Shown in pieces: positions 50,610 to 58,911 of a stretch of 64,000 nucleotides of DNA; the first letter of the stretch is position 1, and every line of letters begins with the position of its first letter. The DNA is taken from contig NZ_JARANV010000012.1 in NCBI RefSeq assembly GCF_029889845.1, positions 1-64,000 on the forward strand. The letters run 5' to 3'. Origin of the DNA: Halomonas sp. 25-S5 (lineage in GTDB: Bacteria > Pseudomonadota > Gammaproteobacteria > Pseudomonadales > Halomonadaceae). The position numbers were made by a program, and so were the translations under genes. The notes beneath the pieces were generated by a model, which saw only the letters and a program-made list of their open reading frames with translations, searched no databases and was not told the origin of the DNA.

Positions 50610-52196
50610 TCAGCCGTCTTCCGGGTTGGCCCCGGCTGGCCGGCTACCGGACTTCCAGGACCAGTCTCTCCAGCGCAGGTCGAAGAGATCCTTGCGGCGA
50701 TCCTTGAGGTTGGTCACCGAGCCTTCGGCGCGCACCACCGTCAGGCGGGTCAGGTCGAGGTCCGAGAACATGATCATCTCGGTGTTGGGCGTGGTCTCGG
50801 AGAGCACGGCATCGTGGGGGAAGGCGAAGTCCGAGGGCGAGAAGACCGACGACTGGGCGTACTGGATCTCCATGTTCTCGATGGAGGGCACGTTGCCCAC
50901 GCTGCCGCACAGCACCACGTAGCATTCGTTCTCGATGGCCCGGGCCTGAGCGCAGTGGCGCACCCGCAGGTAGCCGTTCTTGGTATCGGTCCAGAAGGGC
51001 ACGAAGAGGATGTCCATGTCCTGGTCGGCGAGCAGCCGCGAAAGCTCGGGAAATTCCACGTCGTAGCAGATCTGGATGCCCACCCGGCCGGCATCGGTCT
51101 GGAACACCAGCAGTTCGTCGCCGCCTTCGATCACCCAGTCGCGGCGCTCCTGGGGCGTGATGTGCAGCTTGGCCTGGCGCTCGATCTCGCCGTCGCGATG
51201 GCAGAGATAGGCGATGTTGTAGAGGCGCTCGTCCTCGCCCACCTCGATCATCGAGCCGGCGATGATATTGATGTTGTACGAGACCGCCATGCGCGACAGC
51301 TCGGTCTTGAACTGCTCGGTGAAGCCGGCCAGGAAACGGATGGCGGCCATCTGATCCTGCTGGGCGGCACGGTCCTGAAGGCCCATCAGCGGCGCGTTGA
51401 ACAGCTCCGGGAAGACCGCGAAGTCGCTCTGGTAGTCGGCCAGCGCATCGACGAAGTACTCCACCTGCTGCAGCACCGCCTCCACCGAGTCGATCTCGCG
51501 CATCTGCCACTGCACGGCGCCGACGCGCACCTGGGTGGGGCGGTTTTCCAGTACCCGCTCCGCCGGCTCGAAGAGGATGTTGTTCCACTCCAGCAGGGTG
51601 GCGTAGCCCTGCGACTTCTGGTCCTCCGGCAGGTACTTGTGCAGCAGGCGCTTGACCTGGAAGTCGTTGGCCAGCTGGAAGGAGAGGATGGGATCGTGAA
51701 TCTCCTTGCGGGCCACCTTGTCAAGGTACTCGGCCGGGGAGAGCTCGTGGGCATGCTCGTGGTACTGGGGGATGCGCCCGCCGGCCAGGATCGCCCTGAG
51801 GTTCATGGAGCGACACAATTCCTTGCGCGCCTCGTAGAGGCGCCGGCCCAGCCGGTAGCCGCGATAGTCCGGATGGATCAGCACGTCGAGCCCGTACATG
51901 GCATCGCCATCGGGCTCGTTGAGGATGGTCTCGCGCTTGCCGATCAGGTCGTCGTAGCGGTGGGGGTTGGAGAAGGTGTCGTAGTCGACCAGCGCCGTCA
52001 GCGCCACGCCGACGATGGTCTCGTCATCCTCGATGACGATCTGCCCGTCGGGGAACTCCTTGATCAGCTTGTTGATGGTCGTCTCTGGCCAGGCGCCGCC
52101 GATGTCGTCGTAGACCCGGTCCATCAGCGCCTGTAGCTGGGGATAATCGTCCGGGGTCAGGTTGCGCAGGTTGAGGTGCAGGTCGTCGAGCGACAT
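50610..52196 (-). CDS. GNAT acetyltransferase fused to a carbon-nitrogen hydrolase
   Basis: 528 residues. Residues about 5-190 are a GNAT fold (LNLRNLTPDDYPQLQALMDR, LIHPDYRGYRLGRRLYEARK). Residues about 220-500 are a nitrilase-superfamily amidase with the Glu-Lys-Cys triad in FPELFNAPLMG, RQAKLHITPQER and GIQICYDVEFPELS. The fusion is found in many bacteria; it may acylate one compound and hydrolyse another amide, but no substrate is known. Cytosolic. First gene of a probable operon with mtfA. Confidence 0.87.
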   Translation of the reverse strand: MSLDDLHLNLRNLTPDDYPQLQALMDRVYDDIGGAWPETTINKLIKEFPDGQIVIEDDETIVGVALTALVDYDTFSNPHRYDDLIGKRETILNEPDGDAMYGLDVLIHPDYRGYRLGRRLYEARKELCRSMNLRAILAGGRIPQYHEHAHELSPAEYLDKVARKEIHDPILSFQLANDFQVKRLLHKYLPEDQKSQGYATLLEWNNILFEPAERVLENRPTQVRVGAVQWQMREIDSVEAVLQQVEYFVDALADYQSDFAVFPELFNAPLMGLQDRAAQQDQMAAIRFLAGFTEQFKTELSRMAVSYNINIIAGSMIEVGEDERLYNIAYLCHRDGEIERQAKLHITPQERRDWVIEGGDELLVFQTDAGRVGIQICYDVEFPELSRLLADQDMDILFVPFWTDTKNGYLRVRHCAQARAIENECYVVLCGSVGNVPSIENMEIQYAQSSVFSPSDFAFPHDAVLSETTPNTEMIMFSDLDLTRLTVVRAEGSVTNLKDRRKDLFDLRWRDWSWKSGSRPAGANPEDG

Positions 52197-52247
52197 GGCG
52201 CGTCCTTCCTTCGGGTCAGGGGGCAGTCTCGCCGCAGTCTACCATGC

Positions 52248-52457
52248 TCAGCCCGGGCCCCGGTCGAGGCGCGTCGTCCGTGCCGGCGGCCGTCCCAGTG
52301 GCCGGGTGAGGGTCTGGGTCATGATGACCCCCGCCAGCACCAGAGCGCCGCCCAGAACGTGGAAGGCGATGCTGCCCACGGTGAGCTGGTTGATGGTCAT
52401 GTTGCCCGACCAGATCAGGACGGCGCCCAGCGGGGGAAGGAAGTAGAGCAATGGCAT
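52248..52457 (-). pseudogene. Interior-deleted EamA/DMT transporter remnant
   Basis: The 69-codon frame joins a typical EamA first helix (MPLLYFLPPLGAVLIWSGN) to a typical last helix (AFHVLGGALVLAGVIMTQTL). About 220 residues between them are missing. It could still make a two-helix peptide, but I read it as a leftover of an in-frame deletion. Confidence 0.5.
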
Positions 52458-52475
52458 GGAAACCTCGTTACCAAC

Positions 52476-52501
52476 GAAAAGCCCCTGCGCTTGGCAGGGG
52501 C
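52476..52501 (-). terminator. Rho-independent terminator after glcG
   Basis: gcccctgc (52481-52488) pairs with gcaggggc (52494-52501). On the minus strand the stem is followed by cttttcg. It lies 27 bp after the GlcG stop and ends the glc operon transcript. Confidence 0.75.
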
Positions 52502-52527
52502 CTCCCAGCTTACGTCACCAGCCTGGA

Positions 52528-52929
52528 TCAGGTGATGGCGGCGACCGCGGCCTTGGCCACCTGCACGTCCTGGTCCGGCTTGACCCCGGAGATACCGACG
52601 CTGCCGGCCACCTGGCCCTCGACGATCACCGGGACGCCGCCGGCCAGCAGGGCCTCCATCGGCGCGGTGACGAAGGCGGTACGACCGTTGTTGATCATGT
52701 CCTCGAAGACCTGGGTCTCCTTGCGTCCGATGGCGGCATTGCGCGCCTTCTCGGTGGCGACGTCGGCGCTGAAGGGCGGGGCACCGTCGAGGCGGCGCAG
52801 GCCGAGGAGGTGGCCGCCGTCGTCGGCCACGGCGATGGTCACGGCCCAGCCGTTGGCCTCGGCTTCCTTCTGGCCAGCGTGCAGCAGGGCGTTGACGTCA
52901 TCCAGGGTCAGGACGGGCTTGGTGTTCAT
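52528..52929 (-). CDS. glcG: GlcG/HbpS family protein of the glycolate locus
   Basis: 133 residues, single GlcG/HbpS domain: AEANGWAVTIAVADDGGHLL near residue 25, SADVATEKARNAA near 55 and GGVPVIVEGQVAGSVGISGV near 95. Heme binding is shown for HbpS relatives; the role in glycolate use is unknown. It lies downstream of glcF with an intergenic repeat between, and has a terminator after it. Confidence 0.85.
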   Translation of the reverse strand: MNTKPVLTLDDVNALLHAGQKEAEANGWAVTIAVADDGGHLLGLRRLDGAPPFSADVATEKARNAAIGRKETQVFEDMINNGRTAFVTAPMEALLAGGVPVIVEGQVAGSVGISGVKPDQDVQVAKAAVAAIT

Positions 52930-52984
52930 CAGTAGGATTCCTTTATTTGAGTGAAGCTATAACGGATAGCAGGACTCGTGGCTG

Positions 52985-53206
52985 CCTCGTCGGCAAGCCC
53001 CGACGTGTCGGACCATCGGGGAGGCGCTGTGAATACATCCTTGTACGCTACCGACGCCCTGCTTCGCTCTCGCGTCCTGCTCCGCTTGCAGGACCTGTGC
53101 TGGCCATCCATGGCCAGCCCGTTCGAAGCGGTGCTTCTCACCCATGGCGTAGGACCTCCCCTTCGGCTTGCCACCGACGCCCCTCGCTATCAGTTCGAGG
53201 TGAGCA
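52985..53206. repeat. Intergenic repeat between glcF and glcG
   Basis: A 220-bp stretch contains gtgaatacatccttgtacg, cgacgccctgcttcgctctc and tggccatccatggcc. I recognise gtgaatacatcc(c/t)tgtacg with a nearby ccatccatggc palindrome from many intergenic sites in Halomonas genomes. It has small inverted repeats (ccccgacg...cggaccatcgggg, tggccatccatggcca). No gene is supported in it. Confidence 0.5.
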
Positions 53207-54439
53207 TCATGCCAGTGCCTCGTCGACGATCTCGATCCAGTGGCGTACTGGCGTTCTGTTGGCGCCGGCCAGGTGGGTCTGACAGCCGATGTTGGCCGTG
53301 ACGATCACCTCCGGGTTGCCGGCCTCGAGGTTGTCGAGCTTGTTGTTGCGCAACTGGGTGGCAAGTTCCGGCTGGGTGACGGAGTAGGTGCCGGCCGAGC
53401 CGCAGCAGAGATGGGCGTCCTGCACCGGGGTGAGGGCGAAGCCGAGCCGGCCGAGCACCTGCTCCACGGCGCCACCGAGCCGTTGGGCATGCTGCAGGGT
53501 GCAGGGGCAGTGGAAGGCGAGCCGGCGCTGTTCCTTCGCCTCCAGGGCGCTGAGGTCATCGTCGCGCAGCACCTCCACCAGGTCCTTGGCAAGCGCACTG
53601 ATGCGCTCGGCCTTGTGGGCATAATCAGGGTCGTCGGCAAGCATCTCGCCATACTCCTTGACGAAGGCGCCGCAGCCGCTGGCGGTCTGCACGATCGCTT
53701 CGCAGCCGGCCTCCACGTGGGGCCACCAGGCGTCGATGTTGGCGCGCATGCGGGCCCGCCCGGCCTCCTGGGCGTTGAGGTGGAAGTCGACGGCGCCACA
53801 GCAGCCGGCTTCGGGGGCCGGGGTCAGGCCGATGCCCAGGCGGTCCAGCACCCGGGCGGTGGCGGCGTTGGTGTTGGGCGAGAGCCCGGGCTGCACGCAG
53901 CCCTCGAGAATGAGCATCTGGCGCGCGTGGCGCTTGCCCTTGGGGCGGGCGCCCGCATCTACCGGCGTCGGGGGCATCTTGTTGGCCAGCGCGCCAGGCA
54001 CCAGTGGGCGGAAGGTCTGGCCCAGCTTGAGCAGCGCCTTGAAGCGCTTCGGCTCCACGAGTGCCTTGCGCAGCCCGTAGCGCAGGGCACGGTCGGCGGG
54101 CTTGCGCGGCACCCGCCGCTCGATCTCGGCGCGGCCGATATTGAGGAGCTTGTGGTACTCCACCCCGGAGGGACAGGTGGTCTCGCAGTTGAGGCAGGTG
54201 AGGCAGCGGTCGAGGTGCAGCCGGGTCTCCTCGGTGACCTGGGTGTCGTCTTCCGGGCTCTCGAGCATCTCCTTCATCAGGTAGATGCGTCCGCGGGGGC
54301 CGTCGCGCTCGTCGCCCAGCAGCTGGTAGGTGGGGCAGGTGGCATTGCAGAAGCCGCAGTGCACGCAGCTGCGCAGGACGCGGTCGGCCTCGCGGATATG
54401 GGGTTTCTGGAGGTCTTCCTCGGTAAAGTGCGTCTGCAT
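53207..54439 (-). CDS. glcF: Glycolate oxidase iron-sulfur subunit GlcF
   Basis: 410 residues, matching GlcF. Two N-terminal [4Fe-4S] sites are CVHCGFCNATCPTYQ (residues about 26-40) and CLTCLNCETTCPSG (about 80-93). Two cysteine-rich CCG-type domains follow (EAGCCGAVDFH; DAHLCCGSAGTYS). It passes electrons from the GlcD/GlcE flavoproteins to the membrane quinone pool. It starts 1 bp after glcE. Confidence 0.94.
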   Translation of the reverse strand: MQTHFTEEDLQKPHIREADRVLRSCVHCGFCNATCPTYQLLGDERDGPRGRIYLMKEMLESPEDDTQVTEETRLHLDRCLTCLNCETTCPSGVEYHKLLNIGRAEIERRVPRKPADRALRYGLRKALVEPKRFKALLKLGQTFRPLVPGALANKMPPTPVDAGARPKGKRHARQMLILEGCVQPGLSPNTNAATARVLDRLGIGLTPAPEAGCCGAVDFHLNAQEAGRARMRANIDAWWPHVEAGCEAIVQTASGCGAFVKEYGEMLADDPDYAHKAERISALAKDLVEVLRDDDLSALEAKEQRRLAFHCPCTLQHAQRLGGAVEQVLGRLGFALTPVQDAHLCCGSAGTYSVTQPELATQLRNNKLDNLEAGNPEVIVTANIGCQTHLAGANRTPVRHWIEIVDEALA

Positions 54440-54440
54440 C

Positions 54441-55574
54441 TCAGAGCTCCGCGTAGAGTCGGCCCGGGTTGAAGATGCCCTTCGGATCCAGCTGGGCCTT
54501 CAGGTTTCGATGGTACTTCGCCACCACCGGTTCCAGCGGCATGAAGGGGTCGGGCTGGCCCGGCCCCTCGCGGGACCCCAGGCAGGTGGCGTGGCCGCCG
54601 CCGCGGGCGCAGGCCTCGCGGATGATGTCGGCGGGCAGGTCGCTGCGCAGCCAGCGCTGGGTACCGGCCCAGTCGTGGAGCAGGTCCGCTTTCTGGACAC
54701 CGGCAAGCGCCAGCGAGGGCGTGTTGTGGGGCAGCGAGAGGCGCCACAGGGCGCGGGCGTCGTCCCGGGAGAAGAAGTCCAGCGTCTGCTCGCGAAGCGC
54801 CGTCCAGAAGTCGGCGTCCAGCTCGTCGCCCCCAAGGCGCTCACGCGTGGCGGCGACCGAGCTGGGCCCGCCCTCCAGGCGCAGGTGCAGGGCACCGGCG
54901 TGCCAGGCGGCGGCGGTGATGGGCAGTGGCTGCCGCCCCCACTCGGCGAGCTTCGCCTGGGCGTCGGCCAGCGGCATCTCGAGGCGCAGGCTGTGGCTGG
55001 CGCCGGGCCGGGGCAGCACCTTGAGCGAGACCTCGGTGATCGGCCCCAGGGTGCCCTGGGCGCCGACCATCAGCCGCGACAGGTCGTACCCGGCGACGTT
55101 CTTCATCACCTCGCCGCCGAAGCGCTGCTGATGCCCCTCGTGGCTGATCACCCGGGTGCCCAGCACGAAGTCGCGTACGCTGCCGGCCCAGGGCCGACGG
55201 GGGCCGGAGAGGCCGGTGGCAACCATGCCGCCGACGGTGGCGTCCGTGCCGAAGTGGGGTGGCTCGCAGCCGAGCATCTGGCCATTGTCGGCGAGGGTGG
55301 CCTCGAGCTCGGCCAGCGGCGTGCCGCTGCGCACCGAGACGATCAGCTCCACCGGGTCGTAGTAGGTGATCCCGCGGTGCTCGCGGGTCGAGAGCGTCTC
55401 GATCTCCTCGGGGCGGCCCTGAATTTCTCGACCCTGAACTTTTCGGCCATAGAAGGCCTTGGTGTCACCGCCGACGATGCGCAGCGGTCTACTCTCGGCA
55501 GTGGCCCGCCGAACGCGTTCGGTGAGCGCCTCGCTGATGTTCTGGTCGGTCGGTTGGGGTCGCGTCTGGGCCAT
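54441..55574 (-). CDS. glcE: Glycolate oxidase FAD-binding subunit GlcE
   Basis: 377 residues. FAD_binding_4 fold with RPLRIVGGDTKAFYG, the GTDATVGGMVATGLSGPRRP loop and VMKNVAGYDLSRLMVGAQGT. It is needed with GlcD and GlcF for oxidation of glycolate to glyoxylate. A small KVQGREIQGRPEE duplication near residue 48 looks like a local insertion. It is 9 bp after glcD. Confidence 0.94.
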   Translation of the reverse strand: MAQTRPQPTDQNISEALTERVRRATAESRPLRIVGGDTKAFYGRKVQGREIQGRPEEIETLSTREHRGITYYDPVELIVSVRSGTPLAELEATLADNGQMLGCEPPHFGTDATVGGMVATGLSGPRRPWAGSVRDFVLGTRVISHEGHQQRFGGEVMKNVAGYDLSRLMVGAQGTLGPITEVSLKVLPRPGASHSLRLEMPLADAQAKLAEWGRQPLPITAAAWHAGALHLRLEGGPSSVAATRERLGGDELDADFWTALREQTLDFFSRDDARALWRLSLPHNTPSLALAGVQKADLLHDWAGTQRWLRSDLPADIIREACARGGGHATCLGSREGPGQPDPFMPLEPVVAKYHRNLKAQLDPKGIFNPGRLYAEL

Positions 55575-55583
55575 GGGGAATCC

Positions 55584-57083
55584 TCAGAATCGGGGCAGCT
55601 CGGGGTGCGGAAGTTCGTTGTTGTGCACGTGCATGGCACCGAACTCGGCGCAGCGGGCGAGGGTGGGGATGTTCTTGCCCGGGTTGAGCAGACGGTCGGG
55701 GTCGAAGGCCGCCTTGACCGCATGGAAGGTGGTCAGTTCGCCCGGGTTGAACTGGGCACACATCTGGTTGATCTTCTCGCGGCCCACGCCGTGCTCGCCG
55801 GTGATCGAGCCGCCGACCTCCACGCACAGCTCGAGGATCTTGCCGCCGAGTTCCTCGGCCTGCTCCAGCTCGCCGGGACGGTTGGCATCGAAGAGGATCA
55901 GCGGGTGCATGTTGCCGTCGCCGGCGTGGAAGACGTTGGCGACCCGCAGGCCATATTCCTCGGAGAAGTCGGCGATGCCCTTCAGTACCCGCGGCAGCTC
56001 GCGGCGCGGAATGGTGCCGTCCATGCAGTAGTAGTCCGGCGACATGCGGCCCACCGCCGGGAAGGCGTTCTTGCGACCGGCCCAGAAGGTGGCGCGCTCG
56101 GCCTCGTCGCGGGCCTGCTGGATGCCAGTGGCTCCAGCCTTCTCGAGCACCGCGCGTACGGTGGCGCAGTCGTCATCGACGTCGGCCTCCACCCCGTCCA
56201 GCTCGCAGAGCAGGATGGCCTCGGCCTCGACCGGGTAGCCGGCCTTGACGAAGTCCTCGGCGGCGCGGATGGCCAGCTTGTCCATCATCTCGAGCCCCCC
56301 GGGGATGATGCCCGCGGCGATGATGTCGCCCACCGCGCGCCCGGCCTTCTCGACGTCATCGAAGCTGGCCATCAGCACCTTGGCGGTCTCGGGCTTGGGC
56401 AGCAGCTTGACGGTGATCTCGGTGACCACGCCGAGCATGCCCTCGGAGCCGTTGAACAGAGCGAGCAGGTCGAGGCCGGGAGCGTCCAGCGCCTCGCTGC
56501 CCAGGGTCATGCGCTCGCCTTCGATGGTGATCACCTCCACCTTCATGACGTTGTGCACGGTCAGCCCGTACTTCAGGCAGTGCACCCCGCCGGCATTCTC
56601 GGCCACGTTGCCGCCGATGGAGCAGGCAATCTGCGAGGAGGGGTCCGGGGCATAGTAGAGGCCGTAGGGGGCTGCCGCCTCGGAGATGGCCAGGTTGCGC
56701 ACGCCGGGCTGCAGCCGTGCGATGCGCGCGTCCGGGTCGATGTCGAGGATACGGTTGAAGCGCGACATCACCAGCAGCACGCCCTTCTCGAGGGGCAGGG
56801 CGCCCCCGGAGAGGCCGGTGCCGGCGCCGCGGGTCACCACCGGCACGCCGAGTGCCCGGCAGCGCTTCATCAGCGTCTCGACCTGCTCGAGGGTCTCGGG
56901 CAGGGCGACCAGCATGGGCAGCACGCGGTAGGCAGAGAGGCCGTCACACTCGAAGGGGCGCAGGTCCTCCTCGCGGTGCAGCAGGGTGAGCCCGGGCGCG
57001 GCTTGCTGCAGGTCGGCCAGGACCTCGGCCTTGTCGATTGCCGGCAACTCGCCGTCGAGCCGCTCGTCATAGAGGATGTTCAT
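55584..57083 (-). CDS. glcD: Glycolate oxidase catalytic subunit GlcD
   Basis: 499 residues, the GlcD length. The FAD-binding region has VVTRGAGTGLSGGALP and IGGNVAENAGGVHCLKYGLT; the C-terminal FAD-oxidase_C domain ends with GEHGVGREK and AFDPDRLLNPGKN. It oxidises glycolate (and D-lactate in relatives) to the 2-oxo acid. The ATG at 57083 (MNILYDERLDGEL) is chosen; the frame is open 70 codons further through the operator region. First gene of the glcDEF operon. Confidence 0.94.
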   Translation of the reverse strand: MNILYDERLDGELPAIDKAEVLADLQQAAPGLTLLHREEDLRPFECDGLSAYRVLPMLVALPETLEQVETLMKRCRALGVPVVTRGAGTGLSGGALPLEKGVLLVMSRFNRILDIDPDARIARLQPGVRNLAISEAAAPYGLYYAPDPSSQIACSIGGNVAENAGGVHCLKYGLTVHNVMKVEVITIEGERMTLGSEALDAPGLDLLALFNGSEGMLGVVTEITVKLLPKPETAKVLMASFDDVEKAGRAVGDIIAAGIIPGGLEMMDKLAIRAAEDFVKAGYPVEAEAILLCELDGVEADVDDDCATVRAVLEKAGATGIQQARDEAERATFWAGRKNAFPAVGRMSPDYYCMDGTIPRRELPRVLKGIADFSEEYGLRVANVFHAGDGNMHPLILFDANRPGELEQAEELGGKILELCVEVGGSITGEHGVGREKINQMCAQFNPGELTTFHAVKAAFDPDRLLNPGKNIPTLARCAEFGAMHVHNNELPHPELPRF

Positions 57084-57188
57084 GTGGCTTCCTCGCTGGA
57101 TGGCCCATGACCCGCGCGGGCCGGGCAGGTGACCGATGTTGGCCTCCAATCTGGGCTTTCTTGACGGGCGTGTCCAGTCTCTGGTTCG

Positions 57189-57201
57189 CTGGTCAGACCA
57201 G
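57189..57201. promoter_or_regulatory. GlcC operator of FadR type
   Basis: CTGGTC-A-GACCAG is a perfect 6+1+6 palindrome and, with flanks, matches the TGGTNNGACCA-type site of FadR-family GntR regulators. It lies between divergent glcD and glcC, 8 bp upstream of a tataat sequence for glcC. The glcC protein is the obvious ligand-controlled binder. Confidence 0.75.
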
Positions 57202-57208
57202 TTGTGAG

Positions 57209-57214
57209 TATAAT
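57209..57214 (+). promoter_or_regulatory. Probable -10 box of the glcC promoter
   Basis: A perfect tataat lies 65 bp before the glcC start. The GlcC operator overlaps where the -35 element would be, consistent with autoregulation. No good -35 consensus was seen. Confidence 0.45.
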
Positions 57215-57278
57215 TCTGGAAAAGATTTCCACGATACACCCTCGCGCCGCGGGAAGACATCCCCCGGAGGATACGGTC

Positions 57279-58058
57279 ATGCCCGGTTACCATGATGCGC
57301 TGGTCACTACCTCACGCACCCCCGATGCCATCGCGGCCAGGCTCGAGGAGCTGATCCTCGACGGCGTGTTCCGCCCGGGCCAGCTGCTGCCCTCCGAGCG
57401 GCGATTGAGCGAACGGCTGCAGGTCTCTCGTGCTTCGTTGAGAGAGGCGCTCAGGACGCTGCGCAGCAAGGGGGTGATCATCACCCGGCAGGGGCGTGGC
57501 TCGGTGGTGGCGCAGCTGGTCACGGCGGCGCAGGACACGCCGCTGATGCATCTCTTCCGCGATCACCCGCGGACGCTGTTCGACCTGCTGGAGGTGCGGG
57601 CCCTGCTCGAGGGCGAGTCGGCCAGCCTGGCGGCCAGCCGCGGCACGCCGTCGGACCGGGTGCTGATCACCCGCCGTTATCAGGCGATGGTCGACTATGT
57701 GGAGCGCGCCGAGTCGGTCGACGTCGAACGCCTGGCACGGCTCGATCACGGCTTCCACCTGGCCATCTGCCAGGCCTCCCACAACCCGGTGCTGGTCCAC
57801 ACCCTGCAGAGCCTGACCGACCTGCTGCTGAGCTCGGTGTTCGCCTCGGTGAAGAACCTCTATCACCGCCCGAGCTCCCGAGAGATGATCAATCGCCAGC
57901 ACGCGCGGCTCCATCGCGCGGTGATCGAGGGCAAGCCGGTCCTCGCCCGGCGTGTCGCCCTGGAGCACCTCTCCGGCGTGGGCGAGCAGCTGCGCGAGAT
58001 CGAGGCGGAGAACCAGCGGCTGGAGCGCTCGGCCATGCGCCTCGAGGGCTGGGGGTAG
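57279..58058 (+). CDS. glcC: GntR/FadR-family regulator GlcC
   Basis: 259 residues. Winged helix: AIAARLEELILDGVFRPGQL, LPSERRLSERLQVSRASLRE. The FCD effector domain (from about residue 100) carries the metal/ligand histidines, e.g. LARLDHGFHLAIC and NRQHARLHRAVI. GGAGG precedes the ATG at 57279. It is divergent from glcDEF and has a FadR-type operator in front, so it is the glycolate-responsive regulator of the locus. Confidence 0.87.
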   Translation: MPGYHDALVTTSRTPDAIAARLEELILDGVFRPGQLLPSERRLSERLQVSRASLREALRTLRSKGVIITRQGRGSVVAQLVTAAQDTPLMHLFRDHPRTLFDLLEVRALLEGESASLAASRGTPSDRVLITRRYQAMVDYVERAESVDVERLARLDHGFHLAICQASHNPVLVHTLQSLTDLLLSSVFASVKNLYHRPSSREMINRQHARLHRAVIEGKPVLARRVALEHLSGVGEQLREIEAENQRLERSAMRLEGWG

Positions 58059-58061
58059 GGG

Positions 58062-58745
58062 TCAGGAGGTGGCGACGTCGAGGGCGGCCTCGTCCTCGAT
58101 CACGCCGGCAAGGGAGGCCACCTCGAGCTTGTTGCAGAGATGGTCGCGCAGGATCTGGCCCAGGCGCCTGCCGTCGCGTGCCTCCAGGGCAAGGATCATG
58201 TGCTCGTGGTCCTGGACCGCCTTGCGCCAGAAGTCATCCGTCATCTTCTTTGAATAGCGGACCCGCTTCACCCGCTGGTTGAGGTTGCTGTACGTCTCCA
58301 GCAGCACCTCGTTCCCCGAGGCGGCCAGGATCCCCTCGTGGATCCTCTGGTTGACCCGGAAGTAGTCCGGCAGGTTGCCATCGCGATAGTGCCCAAGCAT
58401 CTCGTCATGCAGCGCACGGATGGCCTTGATCCCCTCGTCGCTGATGTTCTGGCAGGCGAGCTCGCCGGACAGCCCCTCGAGGGCCCCCATCAGGTCATAG
58501 GTATCCTTCACCATCTTCAGGGTCAGGCGCACGACCCTGGCGCCGCGATTGGGCAGCAGCTCGACCAGGCCCTCGGAGGCGAGCACCTTCAGCGCCTCCC
58601 GAAGCGGCGTGCGGGAGACCCCGAACCGCTCGCAGAGCTGCTTCTCCGATATCCGCTCTCCCGGTGCGAGATCCCCCCGCTCGATGAGCTCCCGGACGCG
58701 GTCGGCCACGTCCAGGTAGAGGCTGCGCTGCTGGATCTTGCTCAT
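58062..58745 (-). CDS. GntR-family regulator with FCD domain
   Basis: 227 residues. Winged helix: LYLDVADRVRELIERGDLAP, EKQLCERFGVSRTPLREALK. The FCD domain includes YFRVNQRIHEGILAASGNEV and QDHEHMILALEARDG, with the usual histidine positions. The ATG at 58745 is preferred. It is convergent with glcC (3 bp apart) and divergent from a GlcG-like gene. Two TGAATTCA palindromes nearby probably are its operators, making it the regulator of the TRAP/CoA island. Confidence 0.86.
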   Translation of the reverse strand: MSKIQQRSLYLDVADRVRELIERGDLAPGERISEKQLCERFGVSRTPLREALKVLASEGLVELLPNRGARVVRLTLKMVKDTYDLMGALEGLSGELACQNISDEGIKAIRALHDEMLGHYRDGNLPDYFRVNQRIHEGILAASGNEVLLETYSNLNQRVKRVRYSKKMTDDFWRKAVQDHEHMILALEARDGRRLGQILRDHLCNKLEVASLAGVIEDEAALDVATS

Positions 58746-58856
58746 GGCATGGGTCCCTCGAGGCAATGACGTTCTGATGGTCTCGGCCGCGTCACCAGAT
58801 CTGTCGGTTCTTTCCCGGTTGGGTACAGGCCAGGGTGGTATTCTTCCACAAAAGGT

Positions 58857-58872
58857 ATTATGAATTCAAAAT
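58857..58872. promoter_or_regulatory. Palindromic operator candidate, site 1
   Basis: ATTATGAATTCAAAAT is a 16-bp dyad with one mismatched pair, centred on TGAATTCA. It sits between the divergent GntR gene and the GlcG-like gene, 40 bp before the latter. The same core recurs at 59421. Confidence 0.6.
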
Positions 58873-58911
58873 GCAACCAATATCCACCCCGACGATCATC
58901 AGGAGTCTTCC

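Noticed and set aside
52929-53174. An 81-codon minus-strand frame upstream of glcG
   Set aside because: It lies wholly in the intergenic repeat; such repeat frames (YKDVFTAPPRW) are often annotated as genes by mistake.
57084-57293. N-terminal extension of glcD by 70 codons
   Set aside because: It would run through the divergent promoter and the GlcC operator, and GlcD proteins begin near MNILYDERLDG.
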